Shown here piece by piece: positions 18,290 through 26,706 of a stretch of 64,000 nucleotides of DNA. The stretch's first letter is position 1; the number at the start of each line of letters is the position of its first letter. Origin of the DNA: Candidatus Viadribacter manganicus. Its GTDB lineage: Bacteria; Pseudomonadota; Alphaproteobacteria; Caulobacterales; Aquidulcibacteraceae. The DNA is taken from positions 496,001 to 560,000 of the forward strand of contig NZ_CP013244.1 in NCBI RefSeq assembly GCF_001679665.1, in the 5' to 3' direction. The notes under the pieces were generated by a model. It did not search any database and was not told the origin of the DNA. It saw only the letters and a program-made list of their open reading frames with translations. The position numbers were made by a program, and so were the translations under genes.

Positions 18290-18601
18290 TTAGCGAGTGG
18301 CGCTGACGCGAATATCGCGTATCTGCCCATCAGGCATGCGCCACCGGACGACATAGACGGGGCTGCCGCCCTGCTCAAGGCGATGCGAGACGTACTCGCC
18401 GCCGTATTGAGCCCGGAGTTCTTCAACGACTTCGCGCAATGGGCGAAGGTCCTGTTGACCGCCGCCGCGATATTGGGCGGGCATCGTCCAGGCAGGTTGA
18501 GGGGCCTCCGCGCGCGGACGCGGCTGTGCGCTAACACTCGTCGGCGCTGCGAACGCACTAGCCGCGAGAACCGCGGAGAGGAGAGCAAACTTGGCCCACA
18601 T
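18290..18601 (-). CDS. Small periplasmic PepSY-like protein, candidate FeuN-type negative regulator
   Basis: A 103-residue protein with a cleavable signal peptide (hydrophobic 5-22, then VSAQ). Its C-terminal PepSY-like half reads LREVVEELRAQYGGEYV and VYVVRWRMPDGQIRDI. It is the first gene before feuP and feuQ. In Sinorhizobium a small periplasmic protein, FeuN, is encoded beside feuPQ and restrains the FeuQ kinase; position, size and export fit that role here. Function is inferred from context; sequence relation to FeuN itself could not be tested. The 60 bases upstream, up to the DnaJ stop, should contain the operon promoter. Confidence 0.7.
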   Translation of the reverse strand: MWAKFALLSAVLAASAFAAPTSVSAQPRPRAEAPQPAWTMPAQYRGGGQQDLRPLREVVEELRAQYGGEYVSHRLEQGGSPVYVVRWRMPDGQIRDIRVSATR

Positions 18602-18661
18602 GACGATTTTGGAATACGCGCGTCGCTCTGAATGGGCGCTGAATGCAGCGTCCGCTTTGCC

Positions 18662-19633
18662 TTAACTATTCGGCCTCGGCGGGGTGTAGTCCCGTTTCGG
18701 CCACTTTTTGACAAACTTACGCAAGTCTTCGTCCGTGGCTTCGGGGAGCATAACCTGAAGGCGCACGAATTGATCGCCCTGTCCGGCGACACCCTTGCCC
18801 TTCAAACGCAACACTTTTCCAGTGTTGGAACCGGCTGGAATGGTGAGCGAGACGTTCCCGCCCGGAGTCGGCGCTTGAATGCGCGCGCCTTCCACAGCCT
18901 CCGTCAGCGAGATGTTCAAGTCCATGTGAACGTCTTGGCCTTCGCGGCGGAAAAACGCGTGCGGACGCACTTTGAGTTCGACCAAGGCATCGCCTGCCGG
19001 GCCGCCTTGCACACCCGCGCCGCCCTGATTCTTGAGCCGCAGCACCTGCCCCGTTTCAACGCCAGCCGGAATTGCAACGTCCAACGTGCGCCCTTCAGCG
19101 AGCGAAATCCGTCGCTTCGCGCCATTGATGGCGTCAAGGAAATCGATGTCGAGGGTAAAGCGAATGTCGCGCCCGCGCATGCGCGAATAGGTACGCGCAC
19201 CGCCAAACCCTGGCCCGAACAGGTCCGAGAAGATATCGCCAAGATCAAACGGATCGCCCGCGCCTGCGGCCCCGCCACTGGGACCAGGTCCAGCCCCCGC
19301 GCCCGCATGCGCGCGCGCGCTTTGCCTTGGTCCACGCGCATTGAACGCCATGCGCTCGTTGCCATCCGCATCAATCTCACCGCGATCAAAGCGCTGCTTC
19401 GTCAACGGATCGGAGAGAAGGTTGAAAGCGGCAGTCGATTGCTTGAACCGCTCTTCAGCGGCTTTGTCGCCAGGGCGCACATCGGGGTGCAACTCCTTCG
19501 CGAGATTTCGATAGGCGCGCCGAATGTCGTCCGCACTAGCGGTCCGGCTGACGCCGAGGGAGGCGTATGGATCCCAGCTCAAGGTGTCAGCACGCTCCAA
19601 CTTCGGGAGATGACCCGCGCGCCGCCCGGACAT
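18662..19633 (-). CDS. DnaJ-class molecular chaperone (CbpA-like)
   Basis: A 323-residue Hsp40 co-chaperone that stimulates DnaK. The J domain (about 20-85) has the HPD motif in AKELHPDVRPGD. A Gly/Ala-rich linker follows, then GDIFSDLFG and two beta-sandwich substrate domains (about 150-310). It lacks the CXXCXGXG zinc repeats, which separates it from true DnaJ and places it with CbpA/type II proteins. The first 15-20 residues (GRRAGHLPKLERAD) are unusual, and a later start near SWDPYASLGV is possible. A CtrA-like motif and the end of a GTA pseudogene lie just upstream. Confidence 0.9.
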   Translation of the reverse strand: MSGRRAGHLPKLERADTLSWDPYASLGVSRTASADDIRRAYRNLAKELHPDVRPGDKAAEERFKQSTAAFNLLSDPLTKQRFDRGEIDADGNERMAFNARGPRQSARAHAGAGAGPGPSGGAAGAGDPFDLGDIFSDLFGPGFGGARTYSRMRGRDIRFTLDIDFLDAINGAKRRISLAEGRTLDVAIPAGVETGQVLRLKNQGGAGVQGGPAGDALVELKVRPHAFFRREGQDVHMDLNISLTEAVEGARIQAPTPGGNVSLTIPAGSNTGKVLRLKGKGVAGQGDQFVRLQVMLPEATDEDLRKFVKKWPKRDYTPPRPNS

Positions 19634-19669
19634 CGGAATCAGCGCTTTCAGCCATTCTGGCCTCCCCGA

Positions 19670-20848
19670 CTATAATGTTATGGTTAACTCCGTGTTCAAC
19701 CCTGTGGCGCCGCTTTCACCCAGTTGCGCGACACGGAAGTGCAACGACCCAGGCAAAGAGCCAAAATCGGCCGTTTGTGCGGCCGCTATATATATAAAGG
19801 TGGGGACAGAGGTCGTTTCGCTGCGGACCACACACCCTCCCCCGAGCACTTCAAGCAGGTAACTTTCCCCCGGCGCCCCCCAAAGGCGGCTCGCCAGCAG
19901 CCCAAGAAGAATCGCCGCCCAAACGCGCGCACCGCACCCAACTCACGGGCCACATCGCCCGAACGCCTCGCACCGCGCGCACATGAGCCGGCGCCCATGG
20001 CCGCGCCGACACGTGCGGCAACGCTATATCCACCGCTTCTGCGCGAACGCTGGAAGCTTGCGCTCCCGAGGGCGGCACAACAACGTGAAGAGCTTCCTGC
20101 CACTCATGCGCACCGATGTTCATGCGCGCCAACCGCTGATCAAATTTTACAATCCGCGCGCCCACCGGATGGCTCGCCCATTGCGTGGGCTGAGACTTGG
20201 CGTCCACGCAACAGCGTTCGCAACTCGTCGATTCTCAAGCTCTACAAACGCGCACGACGCCGCCTGCACCAACTCCCACTCCCCCCAATGGCCATTGCAG
20301 TTCTCCCATGATCGCCGGCGCACTCACGCTTGCGCGCTTCGACTGCAAGGCGCCCGCGTAAACTTCAGGCGAGCCGGTCCACAGCGACGCGAATACGCCC
20401 GCCAATGGCCGCCCCTCCGCTTCGTCCCCAGGCAAAGGCGGCAAATCCAGAATTGCAAACGCTGGTGCTGGCGCGGGATTGGAAAACGGCGGCGCGCTGG
20501 GCTCGGCGGCGCCAAGCAACGCACCATCGCTCTCGTGCGCGACGCAACTCCAGCCGGCGTGTTTCGCCGTCCTCAATGCGCACGATCACGAACGCACTCG
20601 GACCGAACATCACCTTGTCGTCCAGCTCAAATCCTAATTCATACGAACTGAGATCAGACTGTAGCGTCTCGCTCCCAGCGCGCCATTCAGCCAGCACGCG
20701 CTGGCCATCGAATGCCGCAACGTCCAACTCGGCCTTCACCAGTGCCGAAAGGGCTTTTGCGAGCCGCTCGCCCTCTTGCGCCTTGCCCGCACGTCAGCTC
20801 GGCCAGCGCCTGATCCAGGATGCCGCGAAACGCCGTTTCGGTCCTCAA
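19670..20848 (-). pseudogene. Decayed 3' part of a gene transfer agent tail protein (GTA gp15/gpJ-like)
   Basis: No single reading frame spans this region. Joining minus-strand frames through at least five single-base shifts recovers a protein that reads like the C-terminal part of the GTA host-specificity protein (gp15). From 5' to 3': VMFGPSAFVIVRIEDGETRR; LDLPPLPGDEAEGRPLAG (about 20450); VELENRRVANAVAW; SARPWAPAHVRAVR; VSWVRCARLGGDSSW (about 19946); and ESYLLEVLGGGCVVRSETT running to TAG at 19672-19670. The order and spacing match the known family end (DLP..., RP-APVHLR, SW-RRTR-GGD-W, PLGE-EAY). Shifts are seen near 20790, 20545, 20280, 20200 and 19880. The rest of a GTA cluster is absent. 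The family call is from memory of gp15 sequences. Confidence 0.75.
19684..19698 (-). promoter_or_regulatory. CtrA-like binding motif upstream of the DnaJ-like gene
   Basis: The minus strand reads TGAA, seven bases, then TTAAC followed by CAT. That is one mismatch from the CtrA consensus TTAA-N7-TTAAC, with a perfect TTAACCAT half-site. It lies about 50 bases upstream of the start at 19633, but within the end of the decayed GTA gene, so chance cannot be excluded. Confidence 0.3.
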
Positions 20849-20968
20849 AGGCGGCTCCCTTCTTCAAATCCCAGATCTCGACCGTGCCGGAACTCTACCG
20901 TCTCGCCGTCTCGGTCGGATTGATTTTGCAACAGAGCTTGATACTTCGATGTTTTCCGCTGCAGCGAT

Positions 20969-23080
20969 ATGGATACGCAGGATGCCTATCCGCGTTCCCC
21001 CTGGCCAGAATTCGGCCATACCTCTATTGGACACCCCCTCGCGGAGACTCTCTTGTCCGACAATAACCGGCCCGATTTTCGCAGCCGCATCGACTGGGCG
21101 AAGATGCGCGCGGCCGCCGCGCAGCAGCAGCTCAACCAGATGTTGGGCGAACGCTTCACCTGGCGCAAAGCCGCGAGCATTGCCGCAGGCTTCGTGCTGG
21201 TCTGCGTCGTGTCGCTATGGCTCTGGATTTATTGGGGTCTACCGCGCGTGCCGGACGCCGACACGCTCTGGTCGCTGAACCGCCAAGAGTCGGTGATGTT
21301 CGTTGACCGTGACGGAGAAATCCTCGGCGTCCGCGGCCCGTACTACGCCAATCGCGCGCACCTCTCCGAATTGCCCGATTACGTCCCGCAAGCATTCCTC
21401 GCCATCGAAGATCGGCGCTTCTACGAACACGAAGGTGTTGACCGCATCGGCGTCCTGCGCGCCGTCCTCGCTAACCTGCGCGCCGGCGAAACCGTGCAGG
21501 GCGGCTCGACGCTCACGCAGCAGCTCGCACGCAACCTCTTCCTCACGCCGCGCCAGACTGTGAACCGCAAGCTGCGCGAGATGGTCTTGGCCTCGCGCAT
21601 TGAGCGGCGCCTGACCAAGGACGAGATTCTCGAACTCTATCTCAACCGCGTCTATCTCGGGGATCAGGCTTACGGCGTTGACGCCGCCGCCCGCCGTTTC
21701 TTCGGCAAACCCGCCACCGAACTCACACTCGCCGAAGCCGCAATGCTCGCGGGCCTGCCGAAGGCGCCATCACGTTCAGCGCCGACCGAAAGCCTCGAAC
21801 GCGCCACGGCGCGTCAGCACGTCGTTCTCGCCGCCATGGTCGAGGCTGGCTACATCACCGGCGAACAACGCGACGAAGCCATCGCGCAACGCATTCGCGT
21901 TGTCGAACGTCCCAACGCCGAACGGGCAATGGGCTACGCATTCGACATGGCCGTTGAGCAAGCGCGCGCCGTTGTCGGCCGCGACACGCCGGACTTGGTC
22001 ATTCACATGACCATCGACCGCGAAGTCCAACAATCAGCCGCGGACTCCATTCGCCGCCGCCTCGGCAACCGCGCCTTTGGCCGCCGTCCGCTGCAAGCCG
22101 CCTACGTTGCGCTCGATCGCGACGGCGGTGTCCGCGCCCTCGTCGGCGGCACTGACTACAACACCTCCAAGTTCAACCGCGTCACCCAAGCGCGCCGCCA
22201 GCCGGGCTCGACGTTCAAAACCTTCGTCTACACAGCCGCCCTCGAATCCGGCCTCGACACAGAGGATGTCCGTTACGACGAGCCGATCGTTATCGACGGC
22301 TGGCGTCCGCGCAATTACGATGAAGGCTATCGCGGCGCTGTCACGCTGCGCACGGCCTTCGCGCTTTCGATCAACACGGTCGCGGCGGAAGTCGCCAACG
22401 AAGTCGGCCCAGCCCGCGTTGCCGACGTCGCCCGCCGCCTCGGCATCGCCAACATGCCGGAGCGCAACGCGTTCGTGCCGCCGTCCATCGCGCTCGGCTC
22501 AATCGAGACCACGCTCTGGGACATGACCACCGCCTTCGCCACCTACATGGACGACGGCATGCGTGTTGATCCGCACATCGTTGCGCGCATCACCAATTCA
22601 GCGGGCCGCGAAATCTACGTTCGCCCGCCCTACAATCCCGCCCGCGTCCTCGACGCCGAAGTCGCAACCCGCATGACCAGCATGATGGGCGCAGTCGTCC
22701 TGCGCGGCACCGGCACTGGCGCACGCATTGGCGATCGCGACATCGCCGGCAAAACCGGCACCAGCTCCGATTGGCGCGACGCTTGGTTTGTTGGCTATAG
22801 CCGCGACTTCACGGCAGGCGTTTGGGTGGGGCACGACGATTTTACCTCGATGGGCCGCACCACGGGCGGCACGCTGCCCGCGCAAATTTGGGCCGACACC
22901 ATGCGCGTTGCGCACCAAGGCATCGAGAACCACCCGCTGCCAGGCATCGAACAGCCAGCCTACACGCCGGCTCAAGTTGAAATGGCCAGCTTCTTCGATG
23001 AACTCGCGAACGCTTTCGGCAACAACGAAGGCGGCGATAACGATCGCGGTTTCCCGGATCTCGGCGACATCTTCAACTAA
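20969..23080 (+). CDS. Class A penicillin-binding protein (bifunctional glycosyltransferase/transpeptidase)
   Basis: Polymerises and crosslinks peptidoglycan. The 703-residue protein has a cytoplasmic N-terminus, one membrane anchor (about 68-90), and a GT51 domain with catalytic Glu147 in AIEDRRFYEHEGVD, plus QGGSTLTQQLARN and RKLREMVLA. The transpeptidase domain has SXXK at Ser414 (PGSTFKTFVY), SIN at 467-469 and KTG at 595-597 (AGKTGTSSDWRDAWFVG). It is the PBP1A/1C-related type without a large insert. The start ATG is weakly supported by its upstream context. The ABC-F gene begins on the next base after the stop, suggesting co-transcription. Confidence 0.95.
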   Translation: MDTQDAYPRSPWPEFGHTSIGHPLAETLLSDNNRPDFRSRIDWAKMRAAAAQQQLNQMLGERFTWRKAASIAAGFVLVCVVSLWLWIYWGLPRVPDADTLWSLNRQESVMFVDRDGEILGVRGPYYANRAHLSELPDYVPQAFLAIEDRRFYEHEGVDRIGVLRAVLANLRAGETVQGGSTLTQQLARNLFLTPRQTVNRKLREMVLASRIERRLTKDEILELYLNRVYLGDQAYGVDAAARRFFGKPATELTLAEAAMLAGLPKAPSRSAPTESLERATARQHVVLAAMVEAGYITGEQRDEAIAQRIRVVERPNAERAMGYAFDMAVEQARAVVGRDTPDLVIHMTIDREVQQSAADSIRRRLGNRAFGRRPLQAAYVALDRDGGVRALVGGTDYNTSKFNRVTQARRQPGSTFKTFVYTAALESGLDTEDVRYDEPIVIDGWRPRNYDEGYRGAVTLRTAFALSINTVAAEVANEVGPARVADVARRLGIANMPERNAFVPPSIALGSIETTLWDMTTAFATYMDDGMRVDPHIVARITNSAGREIYVRPPYNPARVLDAEVATRMTSMMGAVVLRGTGTGARIGDRDIAGKTGTSSDWRDAWFVGYSRDFTAGVWVGHDDFTSMGRTTGGTLPAQIWADTMRVAHQGIENHPLPGIEQPAYTPAQVEMASFFDELANAFGNNEGGDNDRGFPDLGDIFN

Positions 23081-24898
23081 ATGTCCGCCCTCGCGCACGT
23101 AAAGAACCTCAGACTGACGCTCGGCCAAGCGCCGCTGTTCGACGGCGCAGAATTCGTGCTGCACAAAGGCGAGCGCGCGGCCTTCGTCGGCGCGAACGGC
23201 GCCGGCAAGTCAACTTTGATGCGCATGATGGCCGGCCTCACCGATCCGGACGGCGGCGAGATCGTCTATCAATCCGGCACGTCCATCGCATTCGCACCGC
23301 AGGAAACCAGCTTCGACGGGTTCGCGACGCTGCGCGACTACGCCCAATCGCCATCGGTCGCGCGCATCGGCAGCGCCGCGACTGCGCCGGCCTACGCCGC
23401 CGACGCAGCGCTTGAGCAATTCGGCTTGGACCCCGAGCGCACGCCGCAAGGTCTCTCCGGCGGCGAAGCGCGCCGCGCCTCGCTTGCACGCGCCCTTGCC
23501 GCCGACGCCGACATTCTGCTCCTCGATGAGCCGACCAACCACCTCGACATTACCGCCATCGAACAATTGGAGCGCACTGTCGCCAGCCAGCGCGGCGCCT
23601 GTCTCATCATCAGTCACGACCGCCGCTTCCTCGAACGCGTGTCGACCGCCACGCTTTGGCTGCGCCAGCGCCGCCTGCTGAAACTCAACCGCGGATACGC
23701 CGCCTTCGAAGACTGGGCTGACGCCGTCGAGGAAGAAGACGCGCGCAATCTCTCGCGCCTCGAAACACAGCTGAAAGCCGAAGAGCATTGGCTGCGCCGC
23801 GGCGTCACCGCCCGCCGCTCCCGCAACGAAGGCCGCCGCCGCAAGCTCCTCGCCATGCGCGCCGAACGTCGCCACATCAAAGAACTTAGCGCATCGCCAA
23901 CCGCCGGCATCACCGCCGAGCGCGGCAATGAATCGGCGCGCCTCGTCATCGACGCCAAGGCGATTTCAAAAACCTATGGCGAGCGTCCCATCATCGCCAA
24001 CCTCACGCTCCGCATCACGCGCGGCGATCGTGTCGGCGTTGTCGGCGCCAATGGCAGCGGCAAAACCACGTTGCTCGAGCTGCTATTGAAGCGACGTGAA
24101 CCAGACGCCGGCGCGATCCGGCTCGGTGAAAACCTCGCTATCGCCTACGTCGATCAACGCCGCGACATCATCGATCCCACCGTAACGCTCAAAGACGCAC
24201 TGACCCCCGCCGGCGGCGATCAGGTCATCGTCCGCGGCGTCGCGCGCCACGTTGCTTCCTACGCTAAAGAGTTTCTGTTCACCGCTGAACAACTTCGCCA
24301 GCCCGTGTCAGCGCTCTCGGGCGGTGAGCGCAATCGCCTGGCGCTCGCGATTGCACTTGCAAAGCCAGCCAACCTTCTCGTGCTCGACGAACCGACCAAC
24401 GATCTCGACATGGATACGCTGGACGCACTCGAAGAGATGCTCGCCAGCTATGACGGCACCGTCCTCATCGTCAGCCACGACCGCGCCTTCCTCGACGGCG
24501 TCGCGACCCAGATCATCGGCCCGCTCGGCAACGGCAAATGGGTAGAGACCCCTGGCGGCTGGGCCGATTTCGAGCGCGAGCACGGCCAAGCCATCAATCC
24601 ACGCCCAGCGCCCAAGAAAGCCAGCGCCGAAAAGCCCCAAGCGGCAACGCTCAAAAAGCAAACCAAGCTCAGCTACAAAGATGAACGCCGCGCCGGCGAA
24701 CTCGACGTGCTGATGCCGAAACTCGCCGCCGAAATCGAAGCTCTCGAAGCCAAACTCGCCGCGCCCGACGCTTTCAACGCGCCCAATTTCGCCGCCTCCG
24801 CCGCCCGTCTTGAGGCTGCGCGCGCCGAGCACCAGAGCGCAGAGATGGAATGGCTCGACATCGAACTCCGGCGCGAGGCGCTCAGCGCCCAGGAGTGA
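23081..24898 (+). CDS. uup: ABC-F family ATPase, Uup-like
   Basis: Soluble tandem ATPase of 605 residues that acts on ribosomes or translation rather than in transport; there are no membrane segments. Each half has Walker A (GANGAGKST near 38, GANGSGKTT near 325), signature (LSGGEARRASLARAL, LSGGERNRLALAIAL) and Walker B (LLLDEPTNHLD, LVLDEPTNDLD). The inter-domain linker is rich in Arg and Lys. A C-terminal coiled coil (about 530-605) after KKASAEKPQ is the feature that distinguishes Uup from EttA. The ATG directly abuts the stop of the penicillin-binding protein. Confidence 0.88.
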   Translation: MSALAHVKNLRLTLGQAPLFDGAEFVLHKGERAAFVGANGAGKSTLMRMMAGLTDPDGGEIVYQSGTSIAFAPQETSFDGFATLRDYAQSPSVARIGSAATAPAYAADAALEQFGLDPERTPQGLSGGEARRASLARALAADADILLLDEPTNHLDITAIEQLERTVASQRGACLIISHDRRFLERVSTATLWLRQRRLLKLNRGYAAFEDWADAVEEEDARNLSRLETQLKAEEHWLRRGVTARRSRNEGRRRKLLAMRAERRHIKELSASPTAGITAERGNESARLVIDAKAISKTYGERPIIANLTLRITRGDRVGVVGANGSGKTTLLELLLKRREPDAGAIRLGENLAIAYVDQRRDIIDPTVTLKDALTPAGGDQVIVRGVARHVASYAKEFLFTAEQLRQPVSALSGGERNRLALAIALAKPANLLVLDEPTNDLDMDTLDALEEMLASYDGTVLIVSHDRAFLDGVATQIIGPLGNGKWVETPGGWADFEREHGQAINPRPAPKKASAEKPQAATLKKQTKLSYKDERRAGELDVLMPKLAAEIEALEAKLAAPDAFNAPNFAASAARLEAARAEHQSAEMEWLDIELRREALSAQE

Positions 24899-24934
24899 AT
24901 CACTTGTTAACCAAAACACGCGCAGCGTGCGTTT

Positions 24935-25378
24935 ATGCGCTATCTCGCCTCAGTCGCCGTTCTCGCCATCGCCCAAATCGGCGCCGCCTGGGCGTTGGCT
25001 GATAACAACGTCGCCCGGCCCGGAGGCACGTACGCCTCACTCGAAGCTGAGACCGCAACCGATTGCGAGCGGCTTTGCACCGACGACACCCTTTGCATGG
25101 CGTGGAGCTTCCACGCCAACAGCTGCGAATTCAAGGCCATCGTACCCGCCGCAACTCCGCAGGAAGGCATAATTTCCGGCGTCAGCGCGCGTGCGCCGGC
25201 CTCCATGCGCGCAAGGTTTGAGCCCGTTCCGGCGGCGACACCCACTGCGCTCATTGCTGAAGAACACGAAGCTCTCGAAACACCGGTCGCCGCCGGCCGC
25301 CCAGAAGATGAGATTTCCCTGGCGCTTCTTGGCGGCCCCGTCGCCGAGCAGGAGCTGCGTTCTCGCCTCGGAAACTGA
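24935..25378 (+). CDS. Secreted small protein with a PAN/Apple-like cysteine module
   Basis: A 147-residue protein with a signal peptide (MRYLASVAVLAIAQIGAAWALA). The mature N-terminus has the cysteine pattern DCERLCTDDTLCMAWSFH then SCEFKAIVP, which resembles PAN/Apple domains used for protein or carbohydrate binding. The second half is Ala/Pro/Glu-rich and lacks cysteines. A TTAACC half-site lies about 30 bases before the start. No partner is evident from the neighbours. The fold call is based on cysteine spacing only. Confidence 0.6.
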   Translation: MRYLASVAVLAIAQIGAAWALADNNVARPGGTYASLEAETATDCERLCTDDTLCMAWSFHANSCEFKAIVPAATPQEGIISGVSARAPASMRARFEPVPAATPTALIAEEHEALETPVAAGRPEDEISLALLGGPVAEQELRSRLGN

Positions 25379-25444
25379 CGTTACAGGTAAGGTTTGTTTA
25401 CGACCCCGCATTAATTTCCGGCGCATTCAGGAGATCTCTCGGCC

Positions 25445-26530
25445 ATGTCTAACGCGCGGTTTGCGAAGCTTGTCGATCTGGCGCGCACGACCGACAGCAA
25501 CCAGCGTCGCGAATTGCTGCGGGAAGTCACAGATCTTTTCTTCGAAACATCAGGCAGCCGCAATACGCGCGAAAGCGCGCTGTTCGACGACGTCTTGCAA
25601 CTCGTCGCAGCCGAAATGCAGGACTCGGTCCTGGCCGAACTCTCCGAGCTCTTTGCCGATGCCAAAGACGCCCCCGTCGGCCTCATGCGCGATCTGGCTA
25701 ACCATTCGTTCGAGATCGCGGGCCCTGTCCTGAGGCGCAGCCGCGCGCTCGACGAGCAAACTCTGCTCCAGATCGTCACCTACCAGAGTCAACCGCACAT
25801 CAAGGCCGTCGCTCAGCGCGAGGACGTCACAGAATCCGTCTCGGACGCCATCGTGAAGTTCGGCGACGACAACGCTCTCGACGCGCTCATCCGCAACGAC
25901 GGCGCCAAGATTTCACGCACCAGCATGGAAGCCGCCGTCGATCGCGCGCGCCGCAATACGCTGCTGCACGAAGGCGTCGTAAAGCGCTCGGACCTGCCGC
26001 TTGATCTCCTCAACGAGATGTATTTCGTCGTCGAGAACACCCTTCGCGATCAAATCATGAAGCGCAACGCCTCGGTCGATCCCGCGACGTTGGACGCAGC
26101 GCTCTCAAAAGCCCGCGCCCGCATGAGCCAAACCGCCGGCGACATGTCCGCCGAAGCCAAGAACGCGATGGCGTTCATTCAAGCCAAGAAGAACAGCGGC
26201 GAACTCCACGCCCGCTTGCTGGTTTCGCTCTATCGCGAAGCCAAGCAGACCCACTTCCTCTACGGCCTTGCAGAGATCACCAATCTCGAGCCGGAAACGG
26301 TCGCCGATCTGATCGAGCGCCGCGACATTGACGGCCTCGCCATGATCTGTCGCGCAGCCGGCATCGAACGTCCGCTCTTCGTCACGCTGGCTGTGCTCTC
26401 TTGCGGCGGCGATGAAGCCATGCAGCGCGCCGAAGAGTTCGGCCGCATGTACAACAACGTTCCAGTCGAAGCCGCCCAACGCGCGATGCGCTTCTTCAAG
26501 GTTCGCAAGAGCGCCGCGATCGCCGCTTGA
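25445..26530 (+). CDS. DUF2336 domain protein
   Basis: A 361-residue cytoplasmic, all-helical protein. It starts MSNARFAKLVDLARTTDSN and contains heat-repeat-like segments, including SFEIAGPVLRRSRALDEQTLLQIV and ITNLEPETVADLIERRD with GLAMICRAAGIERPLF. These are typical of the DUF2336 family common in Caulobacterales and rhizobia. Function is unknown; an alpha-solenoid scaffold role is a guess. A second, more divergent member is encoded at 40792-42012. The start is supported by GGAGATCTCTCGGCC before the ATG. Confidence 0.85.
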   Translation: MSNARFAKLVDLARTTDSNQRRELLREVTDLFFETSGSRNTRESALFDDVLQLVAAEMQDSVLAELSELFADAKDAPVGLMRDLANHSFEIAGPVLRRSRALDEQTLLQIVTYQSQPHIKAVAQREDVTESVSDAIVKFGDDNALDALIRNDGAKISRTSMEAAVDRARRNTLLHEGVVKRSDLPLDLLNEMYFVVENTLRDQIMKRNASVDPATLDAALSKARARMSQTAGDMSAEAKNAMAFIQAKKNSGELHARLLVSLYREAKQTHFLYGLAEITNLEPETVADLIERRDIDGLAMICRAAGIERPLFVTLAVLSCGGDEAMQRAEEFGRMYNNVPVEAAQRAMRFFKVRKSAAIAA

Positions 26531-26595
26531 GCCTTGCCTGCCGGCATAGGCGGCGCATAGTCGCCCATGCCTACCCCATCCGGTGCTGAGCTCGC

Positions 26596-26706
26596 ATGCC
26601 CATTTCTGCTGACAGGCGACTTCGACCGTCAAAACGCTTTTACGAAGCGTTCGGCTTGGAGAAGGTGTTTCGTACGATTAAGCGGCGCGTTCCTTGGTGT
26701 CGCTGA
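26596..26706 (+). other. Short ORF, possible relic of a VOC/glyoxalase-family N-terminus
   Basis: A 36-codon frame between DUF2336 and prfC, overlapping the last 29 bases of prfC. Its middle reads SKRFYEAFGLEKVFRTIK, reminiscent of the first helix of glyoxalase/VOC proteins (RSKRFYEEAFGLEKVF). No downstream continuation exists, because the prfC gene occupies it on the other strand. It may be a leftover fragment or coincidence. Confidence 0.25.

Noticed and set aside
18632..19675. Plus-strand frame of 347 codons opposite the DnaJ-like gene
   Set aside because: The minus-strand protein has an intact J domain and substrate domains; the plus frame has no recognisable domain.
19670..20848. Prophage insertion
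   Set aside because: Only one tail gene remnant is present, with no integrase, attachment repeat, capsid, portal or lysis gene.
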